Shown in pieces: positions 23,701-36,499 of a DNA stretch of 64,000 bases (positions are counted from its first letter, which is position 1; the number at the start of each line of letters is the position of its first letter). The DNA lies in NCBI RefSeq assembly GCF_020740795.1, contig NC_067312.1, positions 47,749,905 through 47,813,904 on the forward strand. Direction: 5' to 3'. This stretch comes from Apus apus. Taxonomy: Eukaryota > Chordata > Aves > Apodiformes > Apodidae. The notes under the pieces were generated by a model. The model ran no database searches and had not been told where the DNA came from. It saw nothing but the letters and a program-made list of their open reading frames with translations. The position numbers and the translations under genes were made by a program.

Positions 23701-26510
23701 TGTTTTGTAGATAGTCTATTATTTTGAAACTATTTTCTGTCAGCTTGTTAGACTCAGAATAATGGCACTTGACAGTCACATTTCTAAAGTTACATATTTT
23801 GTTACAAGCAGTTTACGCTCTTACTCACTGGTCTGTAGTCTGCTGTGAGACATGATAATGGCAGATATATCAGTTCTAGGAAAGAAAACATTATTTGTTT
23901 TCTTAATCTGTTATGTGTTTTACTTATGGTAAAACATTTTGGTAAGTCTATCTCAAGGAAGTAAGCTTAACAGTGCTGGAAGAATTCTATTTTTCCCATC
24001 AGTAGGAAAAAAGATATCTATTTTTCTGCAGAATGTTCCATTTTTTATGTCCCTTCAAAACTTTTTGTTTAATGCCTCACACCAACATTTTTCATTTGAG
24101 GCCTAAAGAAAACAAACTGAATTATTAGATTGTTGTTGTTATTTTTACTTTTTTAAAAACCTCAGGCTACTTCAAGCCTACTACAGGGATGCATTTAAAT
24201 AAAACAGCACTTACTAGTGGACTTTGAGATGCTTATGACTGGAAAAGCTGCTCTCTGACTATCCCTTGTCAGCCTCTTCCATAAGGTCTTGTCCTGCTGT
24301 CAGTTCAGTAGTGACACTGTGCTTTTCCTCTGAGTGTAGACATATGCATAATGGAATTCTGGACTGCTACTGTGCTTGATCCTGTATTTCTGTCAAGATG
24401 CAGATATGCATCTTTTCCTATGCATTTGGGGGAAAAAAAACCACAACAAACTATAGGCAAAAAGTGTAGATAACCACCCATTAACAGCCATTAAATCCAG
24501 CTATGGTCTTATTATTTTCCTACCCACCAATTCATGTCTCCAGGCAGTACTGAACTTGTTCAGACCTAATCAGTTGTGTGAAAAGTTTTCAGGGTTTTTC
24601 TGTGTTTTGGAGACCTAGACTCTGTTAGGAGTTTATGCAGTTAATTACAACTGTATTTTTGGAACAAGACACCTGTCTACTCTGTGTTTTCTGATGCCTT
24701 TATTCATTTATCCACCTCAGCCTGAGAAGTCAATTTGCCGTGGTGCTGCACTGTTGACAACCAAGCACTGAGATAGTAAGAAAAGAACTTTACTGGCTTT
24801 TCAAGTGACTGACTTAGCTAGTAGTATGATGGGCCTTGTTGCAGAGTTCAGGAGGACACCACACTCATAATTTTGCCTTGTGGAATTCCCTTTTTATCAG
24901 GAGGACTACATAGCTACTCAGCTTATTTTAGAGAAAAATCCTAACTAGCGCACTTAGGCCTGATAGGAATTCAGGTAGTGCATGAAGCAGACTTCTCCTT
25001 GGGTTATGCATGACAACCCTAATCAGGAAATTAAACTTTAGGTTCTTTGAACCTCTTGGTGAACTGGCAAAAAGCAGCTTATCTATATGAATATAGTGCT
25101 ACATCCAAAAAACTTTTTGCTCTTCTCTCTCAAGCAGTATCTACAAGATGTGTGACATACTGGGTCATGGGAAAGAGTCTGAAATAAAAAACTGAGTGGT
25201 TGAAAGATGATTTTACAAACTGGTGAAGTTATACAATGTGCTTGTCTGGGTGAAATAGTCTACTTTTTGGACATCTACAGATGCAACTGAACACAGGGCA
25301 GAGAGGAAGGTAGAAGGTACCAGCAGCTTGCATCCTAAGTGGGAAGTTCAAGTTGCAGCAAAGTTGTTTTATTTCATCTTCGTAGGAAAGTCATATGCAG
25401 ATATTTTTCCATTTTAAGGCTTTAAAAATAGAATATATGTAGGCTAAGACCCTAAGGCCTAACACTTACATTAATTCTTCCCTGATATAGTAAAACCAGC
25501 TGGATTCTTTTGTTTTGGGGTAGCGTTTATTCCCCTGAAGATGAAGGAAATGAAAGATGCTACATTAGGAATATGTGTAGACTGCCAAATTCTTCACAGG
25601 GTTGAAAGCTAGTCTAAATCCTGCAAAGACATGTAAAGTACTCAGAGTTAGTGTCACATGGGTACAAAAATCCATTCTGATACTTAGTTTTCACCGTGAC
25701 AGGCCAGCATGACGCTGCTGGCACTGTTGATGCAGGGCACATGCCCTGAAGAAAATGGCCCAGTCTATAAAGTTTTATGTAGGCAAAAGGTCCAATAAAA
25801 TCCTAATTTTAAAGTGCTAGGAAATTTCCAAACTCACTCTCTCACCACAGCTAGTAAATTCCGCTACAAAAAAAAAGGTTATATTTGAAAAATATTCAAT
25901 GATTATGGATACAATTGTCAAGGAAGCCCTCTGACCATGGAGCAGCCATTTGATGTATCATAATGTTAAATTATTTTTTATGCCATATAACAAAACACAG
26001 TTTATGTCACAGAGGAATAGGTATTTGGGAGTCTGAGTCACAGTATGGTGTGATAATTAAGCAGCATATTGCTAAATAATTTGAAAATGGAATAGGAACA
26101 ATCTCAGACAATGTTTGAATAGTTAAGTGATGTTCCTACTCACCTGAAAATTCTCTAAATTTAAGACACATTATATATATTTAAACCTTATACTAGATAT
26201 TTATTTAAATTATAATTAAATAGTAAAGGTTTGTTATTGATGTATTTTTTACAAAGACTAATTAAAGGTGCTCTAGTGTGTTTGAAAATAAGCATGCTGA
26301 ATGTTAAAAAACATAAAGGACATTTGCATTAATAAGCTTCAGTCATATACAACATGCAACAGTATTTAAAATAGAAGCAGCAGTCTAGGTATTATGGGTT
26401 GCAGAAAGAAAAGGTGAAGGCTGCCTGAGAAATTATCCTGTTGCTTAATGGTAAAAGCATCATTCTTTTCAGTAGATTTCTGACACATAGGAAAGCATGC
26501 GTTTTAAGAG
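17780..26510. other. AT-rich intergenic DNA
   Basis: No supported gene. It contains the MIR-like fossil at 18.63-18.73 kb, a TG/TA-rich simple tract at about 20131-20190, a TTTGC/CCTTTG-rich low-complexity stretch at about 20662-20715, and GC-richer DNA around 21.4-21.9 kb ending in a GA-rich run at about 21890-21965. A splice-bounded minus-strand segment at 23311-23462 is discussed as a weak exon candidate. Confidence 0.55.
18630..18728 (+). repeat. MIR-like ancient SINE fragment
   Basis: The stretch follows the MIR core in order: a GGTATGTTACTA block, CTCCCCAGTTTGCA, AATTAGGAATGGAGGCTGAGA, a GAGAGAGTGTGATGTGCTCAAAATCA block and a short ATGTGGG tail. These correspond to the MIR 'attatccccattttacag', 'gaggaaactgaggc', 'gttaagtgacttgcccaaggtcaca' sequence with substitutions. 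MIR copies predate the bird-mammal split, which fits the divergence seen. Confidence 0.55.
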
Positions 26511-26518
26511 GCTTCTTC

Positions 26519-26580
26519 ATAGAATCATAAAATGCCAGGTTGGAAGGGACCTCAAAGATCACCTGGTCCTGCCTTTAAAC
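26519..26580 (-). mobile_element. CR1 3'-end fragment, antisense
   Basis: Reads 'catagaatcat', then 'aatgccaggttggaaggga', 'cctcaaagatcacctggtcc', which is the reverse complement of the CR1 3' UTR and its octamer-type tail. Only the last roughly 60 bp is recognisable, so this is a heavily 5'-truncated copy. The sequence after 26580 does not match CR1 that I can see. Confidence 0.8.
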
Positions 26581-26901
26581 CTCTTGATGGAGCTGGAACA
26601 AGATCTGCGATCGGAGATCATGATGGTGAGAGAGGTAAGACTACAGACAGAGAGGAGACATTAAGCACTCTTCTGCAGGTCAAATTATCCAAAGAAGTCC
26701 TCCAAACACCTTGGTGTACTTCAAGCACTTATCATAAGCAGTTCCTTGGAAGTATTTCTGGACCCAGAAGGTGCCTAGTGAATTCTGGTTCTTCAGTAAG
26801 GCTGTTATTTTTGTGAAGGCTGAGATGCCTAAGACTCCTAGAGGAGGAAAATCAGATTTTGTGATTACAGGTTGATTCTCCTGTTTGTGAACCTTTCACC
26901 T

Positions 26902-26961
26902 TTCACTTCTGGATCGAAATTCTGCACTAAGTTCACTTCTGGATCGAAATTCTGCACTAAG
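26902..26961. repeat. Perfect 30-bp tandem duplication (2 copies)
   Basis: A 30-bp unit beginning TTCACTTCTGGATCG and ending GCACTAAG occurs at 26902-26931 and again, identical, at 26932-26961. A third copy starts with only TTC. Two identical copies in otherwise unique DNA point to a recent duplication or an assembly slip. Confidence 0.95.
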
Positions 26962-26969
26962 TTCTAGCT

Positions 26970-29900
26970 GCCATGTTAAGCCTGGGGAAACGAAATTTCC
27001 TGTGAAGCATTGTACTCCATCGGACCTTTCATTTTTTGGGGCCAGACTTCTTTTGAGGGTTACTGAATCCAGTTAAATACCCCTTTATTATAATAAAAAC
27101 TTCCTTCTTTGTATGAAATTTCATTTTTCCCTGATTTGCCTTGTCTTATTGCAGTTCTCTGCCCTGCAGCAAGCATCCTGCCCTCTGATAAAAAATAAGA
27201 GACCCCAGAGCATGGTTTCACATGAAGCTTATATTTTTTCAAGCATGGGACTATATAGGGATGTGTGCAGAGAATAAGCCGGTTATGTAGAGGATGCTCT
27301 TGCAGTCATAGGATAAGCTGGGAAATGTCAGAAGGGACCTGTGGGAGAAGAAAGAACTGCCCACAAGCCAGCTGACAGGAAAGCAGGAGAACCTTGCTCC
27401 AGCTTTGTCTGCCTTAGACAATGAGGCTGGATGTCCATAGGAGAGCTGTCACTGACTGTGTGTTTCTTATGGTCTGTGTGGTTTGTGTACAACTCTTCAG
27501 ACACCTGAGGTGAAATTAATCTCAACAAACATAAATGTCTCAGAGACATTTAGTCTAAGTGAGCTTTTGTAGTCAATAGAAAGGTACAGCCAAATCTGGA
27601 AGACAGCTCAACCCACTGCCACAACATACCGAAGTGATATACAAAGAGCCCTCAGGAAATGTCAGTTTCTCCATTGACTACGTGAAATTAGGTGAGATTA
27701 ATCTCATGCCAGGAAATGTGCTGGCAGGAGTAAAGAGCAGTCAGATTGCCGGCAAGTGTCATCAGAAGTGAGGAATATCTAAGGACATTGAAAGATCATA
27801 TTAGGCCATCAACTTCCAGAATAAAAGATTTTAAGTGGAAACAACCATGTTTTAGCTTTTATTTGTCAGTGCATAAATTCCCAAAGGCTAAAATAAGAAT
27901 ATTGATAATTCACAGTATCAGGAGGAACTTTGAATGATAACTCTATTAATGTCTGAATTTCATTCAGGGTACAGAGCAGTTTAACTTCTATGCTTTAGTC
28001 ACTGGAGATGTAAGAAAGTAGACTTAGGATGATATAGCCAGTAATCCTGCAAGCAAGTCTTTTGTATCTACTCCTTACTTGTCTGTTAAGATAAAGAATT
28101 GAGCATGTTGAAAATCACAGAATGAATGCAAATCATACTTTTCTAAACTTGCAGAATCCAAAGGACCAAAGTTAATCTGTATATATAATTTGTTTAGACT
28201 TCCTGCCGGTAATGGATATCTAAATAATGTGCTAAAACAATCAGCAATGCTGATTATCTGGTTTATAACAAAGATTGAAAAGGGTATGATATAAATATTT
28301 TTATGATAATATATTCAACAATCACATAATCTGAACACCTCTGTTGTATTCAGATTTGATTCTTCTATTTCAGAAAAAGAATAATTATCATAGAACAGTT
28401 TTTTAGGTAAGGATGTGGCAGGATTTCAAGCAGCAAGATGTTAAAATAGGAGATGTCTGGTTCTGCATTTTTCAGTGTTTCCAGTGAACACCTTTGGGTG
28501 TACTATTATAAACAACTGGGAATAGATGCCACCCTCACAGTATTACTAAACCTTACACTTACTCTTTCTGTTTTAAAACCTACTTTTTAACCTTCTTTAT
28601 GCAACACTTTTATTTCCCCTTTACTTTTCTGAATATTTCATTTTGATTCTGCTTTTTATGATGCCTTCAATGCCTTCCCTTCCTTTGCCTTCTGTGCCCC
28701 CTAGTTGCTTTGGAAGTTGTTCTAATGACTTTAAAGTTTACAAAAGCAAAAAGTAAAGTGGATGATTTAAAAAAGTGTGCCAGTACAACCTGTCACAGGG
28801 GAGAGCAGCACATAGGCAAGGATGGAGAAGAGCAGTACCTTTGCAAACATGGCCAGAACACTAGCCCACTTAGCAGAACTGATGTGGAGATCTGTCATTG
28901 TTCCTCGCAGATGCCTTCCAGTCGTTTGAAAAAAATGTTCATACTGAACAGGTGTGCACCAGTCCAGATCCCTGAACACATGGTATTCTCAGGCTGAAAC
29001 AAATTATTTACATTGTTAATATTGTGTCTATACAGACTTTTGAAAACATCAGGTGCTACTTAAGTATTGTTACATTCAAATAATAAAATAACTACTTCAA
29101 GCATCAACTACTTAACCCTCTCTTTTCCTCAAAAACACACAAATACAGTACTGTTCTAATAAATCCTTAATTTTACAGATTTCCGGCTGAAGTTTCTGAC
29201 TAACGGTAAGTTATTTGTTCAGAAAGATTTTATGGTGCTCATAAAAACTCAATTACAGTCTTAAAATAACTTTTAGGTTTTCTGTAACGTGATGCTGCCA
29301 TCTCAGTTCCCAGAGGGTATATTAAATTCAAGTAGCAATAACAAATCATTTAAGCAATAAATAAATAACCGAGACTGAGTTGTTAAGAGTTAATAGTCTC
29401 CCATACACTCAATAGAGGCTGAGGCTCCACTCTATTAAAGTGACCCCCGGGGCCATGGGCCAAATTGCACCCAGTTGTTTTGTGGAAGGTATTCATCCCT
29501 CACACATTCATTTCCTTCTTTATGTTGTCTCTTTTCATCAGTGAAGGCACTCTGCAGTCCCTGAGTCCAGAGAACAATTACGGTACAGTCTCAGAGAAAA
29601 GAAAGAAAACTGGGGTCATAAATATGTTAAATGGGTACGTGGGTTTAAGTGGCTTTGTAAACTAAACACTAGGGAAACCTCAGACTAATTAATGAATATG
29701 AAGCAGCATGATACGAATGTTTTAAGGGGAAATTCACATTACCTCCTTTCCCCCAGAACTTATTAAATAAATAGATAAATGAAAATTTCTCACCTTTAAA
29801 AAATCCATTCCATCAGGACAGTCATGACACAACATATCCTCATGTTTTTCTGAAATGGTATTCAAGTAGGAACTGGTTGCAAGGTAACTGAACTGATAAT

Positions 29901-32900
29901 TCATTCTCAACATCTTATTGGAAACCAAATTATTTTCTCCACAAATTTGAGCCATTTATCATGATAGCAAAACTATGCAAAACTGCAGGAAGATTTAGGA
30001 CTTGAGCTAAGATCACTGTTTAACTTTACATTGTGTGTCAATTCCTGACCTGACTTATACTCACCAATAAAATAAGCATGGATTCATTAAATGTCAGTGG
30101 TGTCAGGATTTGACCCTATAATAGTAAGATTGTGGGCCCAGAACAGTAGTCATCATTCAGGCCTATCAGTGGGACAAAGAAGAAAAGGTCTTCTCCTGCT
30201 GCTGGAAAACCGGCAGGAGGCAGAAGAGAGGAAAAAGAACTTCCCTTGACTTATAAAGCTTTTCCGTATATTTATATTAGTCCAAATTTTGTGAAATTTT
30301 ATTCCCAAGATGTACTACAGGCTTCTGCTGCCAGCCTTCAGTGCTGTCTCCAAGTCCATAGCTTGCTTCAAAATACTAGTTGATTTCCATGGTGAGTTCT
30401 CTGGGTCTCACTTTTGGAGAAACAAACAAACAAAAACCCCATATGTTAAAAACCAAAACTATTTGTATTAGCTGAAACCAAATGCTATATGGGGAAAGAT
30501 GAAAATATTGGGGAGGTATTTTTTCCACTCACATTCTGAAGAAAGTTTGTATTTCTGTGCAGGTATTTTTTGTACCGACAGTCAGTCAAATCCAGGGTGG
30601 TGTCACCAGCAGCATGGTAGAATCTTGTTTTAAAGGTCCATGTGATCTTTACCTTTCCAGGCTCTTCAAAGGACAGTGCTCACCTGTCATGAGACTGACA
30701 CTGCCTCTATGCCTAGTGGCTATGCCAAATCTCAGGTTACCTTAGTAAAGTCCAAAGTGGAAGCAAGTTCCATGGGGACACAGCAAGAGGCAAGATGTCT
30801 GGATTGGAGGAAATAAAAATTCCTGTTCCTTCTGCCATTTGTAACTCCATTGCAGTTTCCTCCAGGGTTTCTATAAAACATGACATCTCTCCTCTCTCGG
30901 CAGTACGGCCAGGTGCTTCTCAGATGACAAGGACCTCTGAAGGGAGATGGAGGAGGAGAAGTTACCTAGTGTCTACACTGCTTTCAGGTAGACAAAGTGG
31001 AGGACCTGCAGTGGGGTCCCTCCATTGCTCAAGACACAAAGCTGTGGCTTTGCAGATATTGGGTGCTCTTCACCATCAATGACATGTCTTGGCTAGTGGG
31101 CATTATAGGAACATCTCTGCCAGTGAAAGCTAACTAGTGAGTATTCCCTCCTTCCCTTTTGGCAAAATGGAATAGGTCACCTTAAACTGCTGGTGGAAGA
31201 GGTTTGAGCTGATCTGGCCAGTGGATCCCTGCAGTACTGAGGGGTTGGTGACCTCTTCCTGATAGGTGGTGGTGAGGTGCTCAAAGGACACAGCTCTCAC
31301 CCTACTGGACTTTAAAGACCAGCTCTTCTCAGGACCCAAGCCTTTGTTCTTCCCCTAACTCCCGTAGGGTCTGTTTGTTGTACAAACTGCTCCTTAGCAC
31401 AGAGAGTTTCAAACTCCATTAAGAATATTTCAGGAGGCTACAAGCAAGCACAACAAAAGCTTACTGAATATGTTATTATTGCTGCAATTAATACACATAT
31501 ATAACAACATTGATATCTATGACTGCCATTTTGTTTTTGTTATAATCCTCTGCTTTCATGTGTTCCTGATTCTCCAGATCAGGATGCCTAACAGATGTGA
31601 TCAAGTCAGCTTTTAGACAAGCATTAATTCCTGGGATGCAGAGGACAGATGGCTGCCTTTGGCGTCCCAGATACGTACCCACACTGCAAGGCACCAGGTT
31701 CAGATTGTTTTCTGTATAAAAGGTCCAGCTCTTCCACAATTAGTGTCAGTTAGTTGAGTACAAAGGAGGGAAGCTTGAAACCCTGCTTCAGAAGGGTGAT
31801 AAAGCTTCATCCTCTGCTCCTGCTAGGCATGGAAGGGAAAAACTTCCAACAAACTCTAATCTCAGGGTTTCAGAATATGGATTTTTAGTTTCTCTGTTTA
31901 AAAGTGCTGTTGAAAAGCAGCTCTAGCATAGAATAAGAGGCAATAACAAAATGAAACCTATGAAGTTAGCCTTTAATACTCAGAATACATTATTGGCATA
32001 GTTACACAAAAATGTATTTATAGTGTTTATACACCAACACTCACAATATTCCCAAGTCAAAGCTTTCCACTGAAGGCAGTGGAAAGAAGTTTTCAGAAAG
32101 GAGTAAGTAAGCTAGTTAAACTCTTTGCCAGGAAAAGACCATTTTCTTTCTGTCCACTTGGCCAGCTTCTCAGCTGACAAACCACCATTGTCTTCAATGC
32201 AGTGAAACTGAACTATACCAGCTCTTCAGCTAATGGATAGTACACAGACCACTTCTGTTTTTTGTCAAGTGTAGTCAATATTTGTAAGTATTTTCAGCTT
32301 TTTTTTTTCTTTTTCTTTTCTTTTACTTTTTTTACTTGCTGTCCTATCAGCTCGCTGGTCTACTGACTTATGTGATCTGAGCAAGAGAAGAAAGGGTAAT
32401 TTGCTTTCTGCAGGTGAATTTAGGGAGAATTAGTGCAATGGACTAAAATGAGCAGAAAATATTTGAGATCAAAAGGCACTTTTTAAACACCAGCATGTAA
32501 CAAGTGACACCACTCCAGGTACAGGACAAATAGAAAGGCAGTGCCTTCATCTGGTCATCTTTTTCATTTAAAATAATTTAATTATTTATTTTTAGTATTA
32601 ATTCAGCTTGAAGGCTGAGCATCGGCTGAGAACGGAATTTAGGATTTCAGCCACCCTTCCAACAGCAGCAAAGATAAAAATTGTGTTCAGTCTTTTACCC
32701 TTTGAACACTCCAAAGGCCTTTGTAGACAGCAAAAGTGTTAAGCATGCCAAAGAAGTACAGGGTGGAGCTTTTTATGAAAAGACTTAATTGTGCCCAGCA
32801 ATTACACAGGTAGATGATGATAAGGCAAACAGTGTCCAGTCCTAACAGCAGTCCTTGCGTTTGGGAGATGGTCCCTTCAAGCCCTCAGTTCTTCTCCATC

Positions 32901-35900
32901 TGATCCTTCTGGGCAGTTCCTCGATGGGGTGGACATGAACAAAACTGCATTCCCTTCCTTTCTGGCTCTGACAAGGGAACAGGCATGACACAGACTGAAA
33001 TGGGCATTTTGATCCTGCACCAGTGGTCAGCAGAGAGCACGCTGCCAACAAGGCTGAGCAAAACGTTGTGACCATTCCTGTTCACCCTGTGTCTCCCAAT
33101 TTCAGCTCCTGGCATGTGGCTATGCTTTGAAACCATGCAAGCATGTGACATTTTAATTTATTTTTTTTTTTTTTATTTGTAATGATAGAAAAAAAATCTA
33201 AATTGGCCTCTCTGAACTTTTCTATTTCAGCCAAATAGAATGCTAGGTGTTATCTTGACAGATTTTCCACTTTGGTAGCATTTCAAGGAAATGTGGAAAT
33301 GAGAAAAAAATAGCAATAAACCTCTGTCTCTTTCCCTATTAAAATTGTCAGGACAGTAAATCAGGTTTTTAATGACCAGGAAAAAAAATCAGTACATTTA
33401 AGAAACCAAGAGAATGTCTCTTGTGGCATCTGTAAAAATATCATCTGGTACCATTTAACTCGGGGAGAGACACATGTGACAAAGTTTATAGAGAAAATGT
33501 TAGTGTGCAGTTCATCTGGAACCAGAGAGAGCCTCAAAACACGCTCTTCTTATTTCCAAAGTGTTTTGTGTGTGATGTGATCTGTGGCAACAAGAATAAG
33601 TGTTGTCATCTAGTCAGTATTTATTTAGACCTTCATAAATATTAGTATAAATATCCAGCTGATTTTTTTTATTATTATTATTATTTTTAAATATATGCAG
33701 TTATGATTTTTTGATACAGTGAATGATGACGATGATATAAAAACCACAACTGAATTAGCATGTTCAATTATGGTGCTTGTAAAGAAAAATTGATCTGCCT
33801 TTGAGATGAGTGATTGATCCTGCAGTTCTGGCTTCATCTGAAGAGAGGTGAAAGGGAGTTTTGGTTAAGAGAGCTGGAGGCAATGAAACTTTAGGTCTAG
33901 TAGCCTTCTGGCTTTTTTATTTTTTTATTTTATTTTATTTTATTTTTTAGATTTTTTTTTAGCCTTTCACTACAAAAGATCGACCTGTCAAACTAAAAGA
34001 AAAATAGACTTCCTGTCCATTACATATACAAGTCCTTGAATTATCTTTAGTGGTTGCAGTGAGACAACTTAATTTGAAATTACTCTTTTTGGGAAATCCT
34101 AAACCCTTGACACATTTCATTAGGCACAAAATTATTATAGTTATCAGTTAATTTGTTTGAAGACTTGGTAAACATTTGTTACAAAGAGTAGTTAGCAGAA
34201 AAGGGAAGCTGTCTCCAATTCTTAGTTTATTTACTTAGCACTTATTAAGCACCACTTCTGTATCTACCCAAAAAGACTTATTTTAAGCAAACCGTAAAAG
34301 TAGAGTTGACCCTTTCACAGGCATGTCATAAATCAATTGTTAAAGCAAGGGTGAAAACTCTGAGAGAGGTCAGAGGTGGAAGAGAGGTTATCTCTGAGAA
34401 GGGACAGTGTGAAAATCCATGAGGGGTGGAGCTTAGCCTGAGATAAAGGCTGGAAAAAGGAAATTCTAAAAGTGGTGAGGCTCTTACACAACAAAGGCAT
34501 GAATAAAATCATAGCTACCAGAGTGCTGAGGTTATTCACAGATCATTTCTAAGCCCCAGCTCCAATTGCCAGATCAGTGATGCCAGCACATCTGCCTAGT
34601 GACAAAAAGGCAGTTTTCAAAGTGGAGTGTTTACTTTTAGTTATCTGCAAAGTAAGAACAATATTTCTATCCATTTCCCAAAAACTGTACCACTTCTTCT
34701 GCTAGGCTTTTCTTGGTCTTGCTGTCATCGAGTCAGAGACATTTAGCTCAATGATGTAACTACTTCCGTGGATAACCTATGATAATTTGGGAGCGACCAC
34801 TGAATAAAAATGTATTATGCTATTCCCAGAGCAAGCAAGGAACTCTGCATATGTTTAACATCACTGGTGTGACTTAATATTCTAACTACTAATGCACCAA
34901 TATGTGCAAGTCGGAGATTCCAGACAAAGTTAAGGGAACTGTATAGTGATACGAAATTGAGACAACACTCTGAATTTATTTGCCACAGCGTAAATAAAGC
35001 ATTATCAACCACACCAATTTGCCATATTGTCATCTCTGACTTTTGTCCCATCTTCAGCCAAAAGGTATTAAATGATGCAACTGTAAGAATTGCTCAGACT
35101 TCAACCAGCTTCAGATTTTTTTATGCAGGTTTTAGCTCAAACTCAGAATTTCAATGAAGAGCTCTATTTAAGTATTTGTTTCACTCAATAGACTAAAGTT
35201 TAAATTCCAAACAATTAAAGTTATTCAGATTTAAATGGGATGATTTCCTGATTGTTTTGTAACTGCACAATTTATAAGTCATAATGACATTCCCTCACTT
35301 TGTCCAGAAAAAACAAAGGCTGATTTATTTCCTAATAACAAAGGCAAATGGTGAGTCTGTATGAAACTGCTTCCTTATTTTCAATGGGTCAGTGCCAGGC
35401 TGTTAGATATCTTTGAACCCCTCCCATGTATAACCTCCCCCTGAAGCAAAGCACTCCAAACCATTGCCAATCTGTAGAACACGTCACATACTGAGTTATC
35501 CTGAGAACCCAGTCATGGTGCAGCTGATACCTGCACAGTCTGTTACTAGACATCTGCTTGATATTCATTGTATCGGCATTGATTGCACTGGGCTTACAGA
35601 AACATAGCAGAACGCATTCATCTGGCTCATGTATATACCTTCATTGATGCTGCATTGTGATGTAAACAATGTCCTGTTCCTTCCTTATAGTAACCTAATT
35701 GACAGCCAGGCATTTTCAGCTCTCCAAAGGGCTATTGTTGGGGTGAATGCTGTAACAATAGGATTTCATGTAGGTTGGGGCTTAAGAAAAGTATTATGTC
35801 CTTTTTTCTGATATAAAACCAAGAACTGTGTACTAGTTGAGAGTGGGATAATGAGTTCATCATGGAATTAAGACTTTAGCTTTGTTGGGAATTAGATAAT

Positions 35901-36480
35901 TTTTATGGATACACTTATGTAAAAACTTTCATTTGATAGAATGCATATATTGTCTCTGTGAGTATATTAAAAAAAAAAAAAGCCAAAACATGTCTCTTAG
36001 TCCCTGAATCGTAGACTAGCATAACACAAAGTTTTAAACTGCACTCATTGCTGTGTGTTGTCAATGAGTGGTGATTCTTTTGGTGACTTCCATGGGGAGC
36101 AGAGTGAAAGCCTACAAAATCACACCCTCCATCTAAAAAACAATTTTGTGCTGAGATTACTAAACGCTCAGCACAGAAGTGACAGAATTAGGCACAGGGG
36201 TTATTTTGAAATGGCCCTTAATTTTAAGTGCTTTTCATTCTTTTCTCCCCCTGAAGACAGAATCCCTTCCTCTCCCATCTTGCAAATTCAAGGACTGCCA
36301 GTCTTAGGCTCAGTTTGAAGATCTAGTCTGTAACTTCTCAGGCTGTGAGAAAACAAAGTAGAAAAAGCCTGATGTTTAGAAGGATTTCAACAAAATAAAA
36401 TTATCCTTGCTGGTTAGATTCCCATTGTAATGAGGGCACTGTGATGTCTCCTGGTTATTAACTTAAAGATGTTTCTCTGA
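26970..36480. other. AT-rich intergenic DNA
   Basis: No supported gene and almost no recognisable transposons over about 9.5 kb. It holds T-rich or ATTTT-rich simple tracts at about 32298-32340, 33150-33176 and 33915-33962, a TTA run near 33664-33690 and a 13-A run at about 35969-35981. Splice-bounded candidate segments occur at 29179-29205 (+) and 29794-29849 (-), but evidence for them is weak. Confidence 0.55.
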
Positions 36481-36499
36481 TTGCTATGCATTTTGCAGG

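Noticed and set aside
28710-28997. 95-codon frame with lysine-rich start
   Set aside because: No domain, no splice or retrogene context, and an opposing 70-codon frame is also open.
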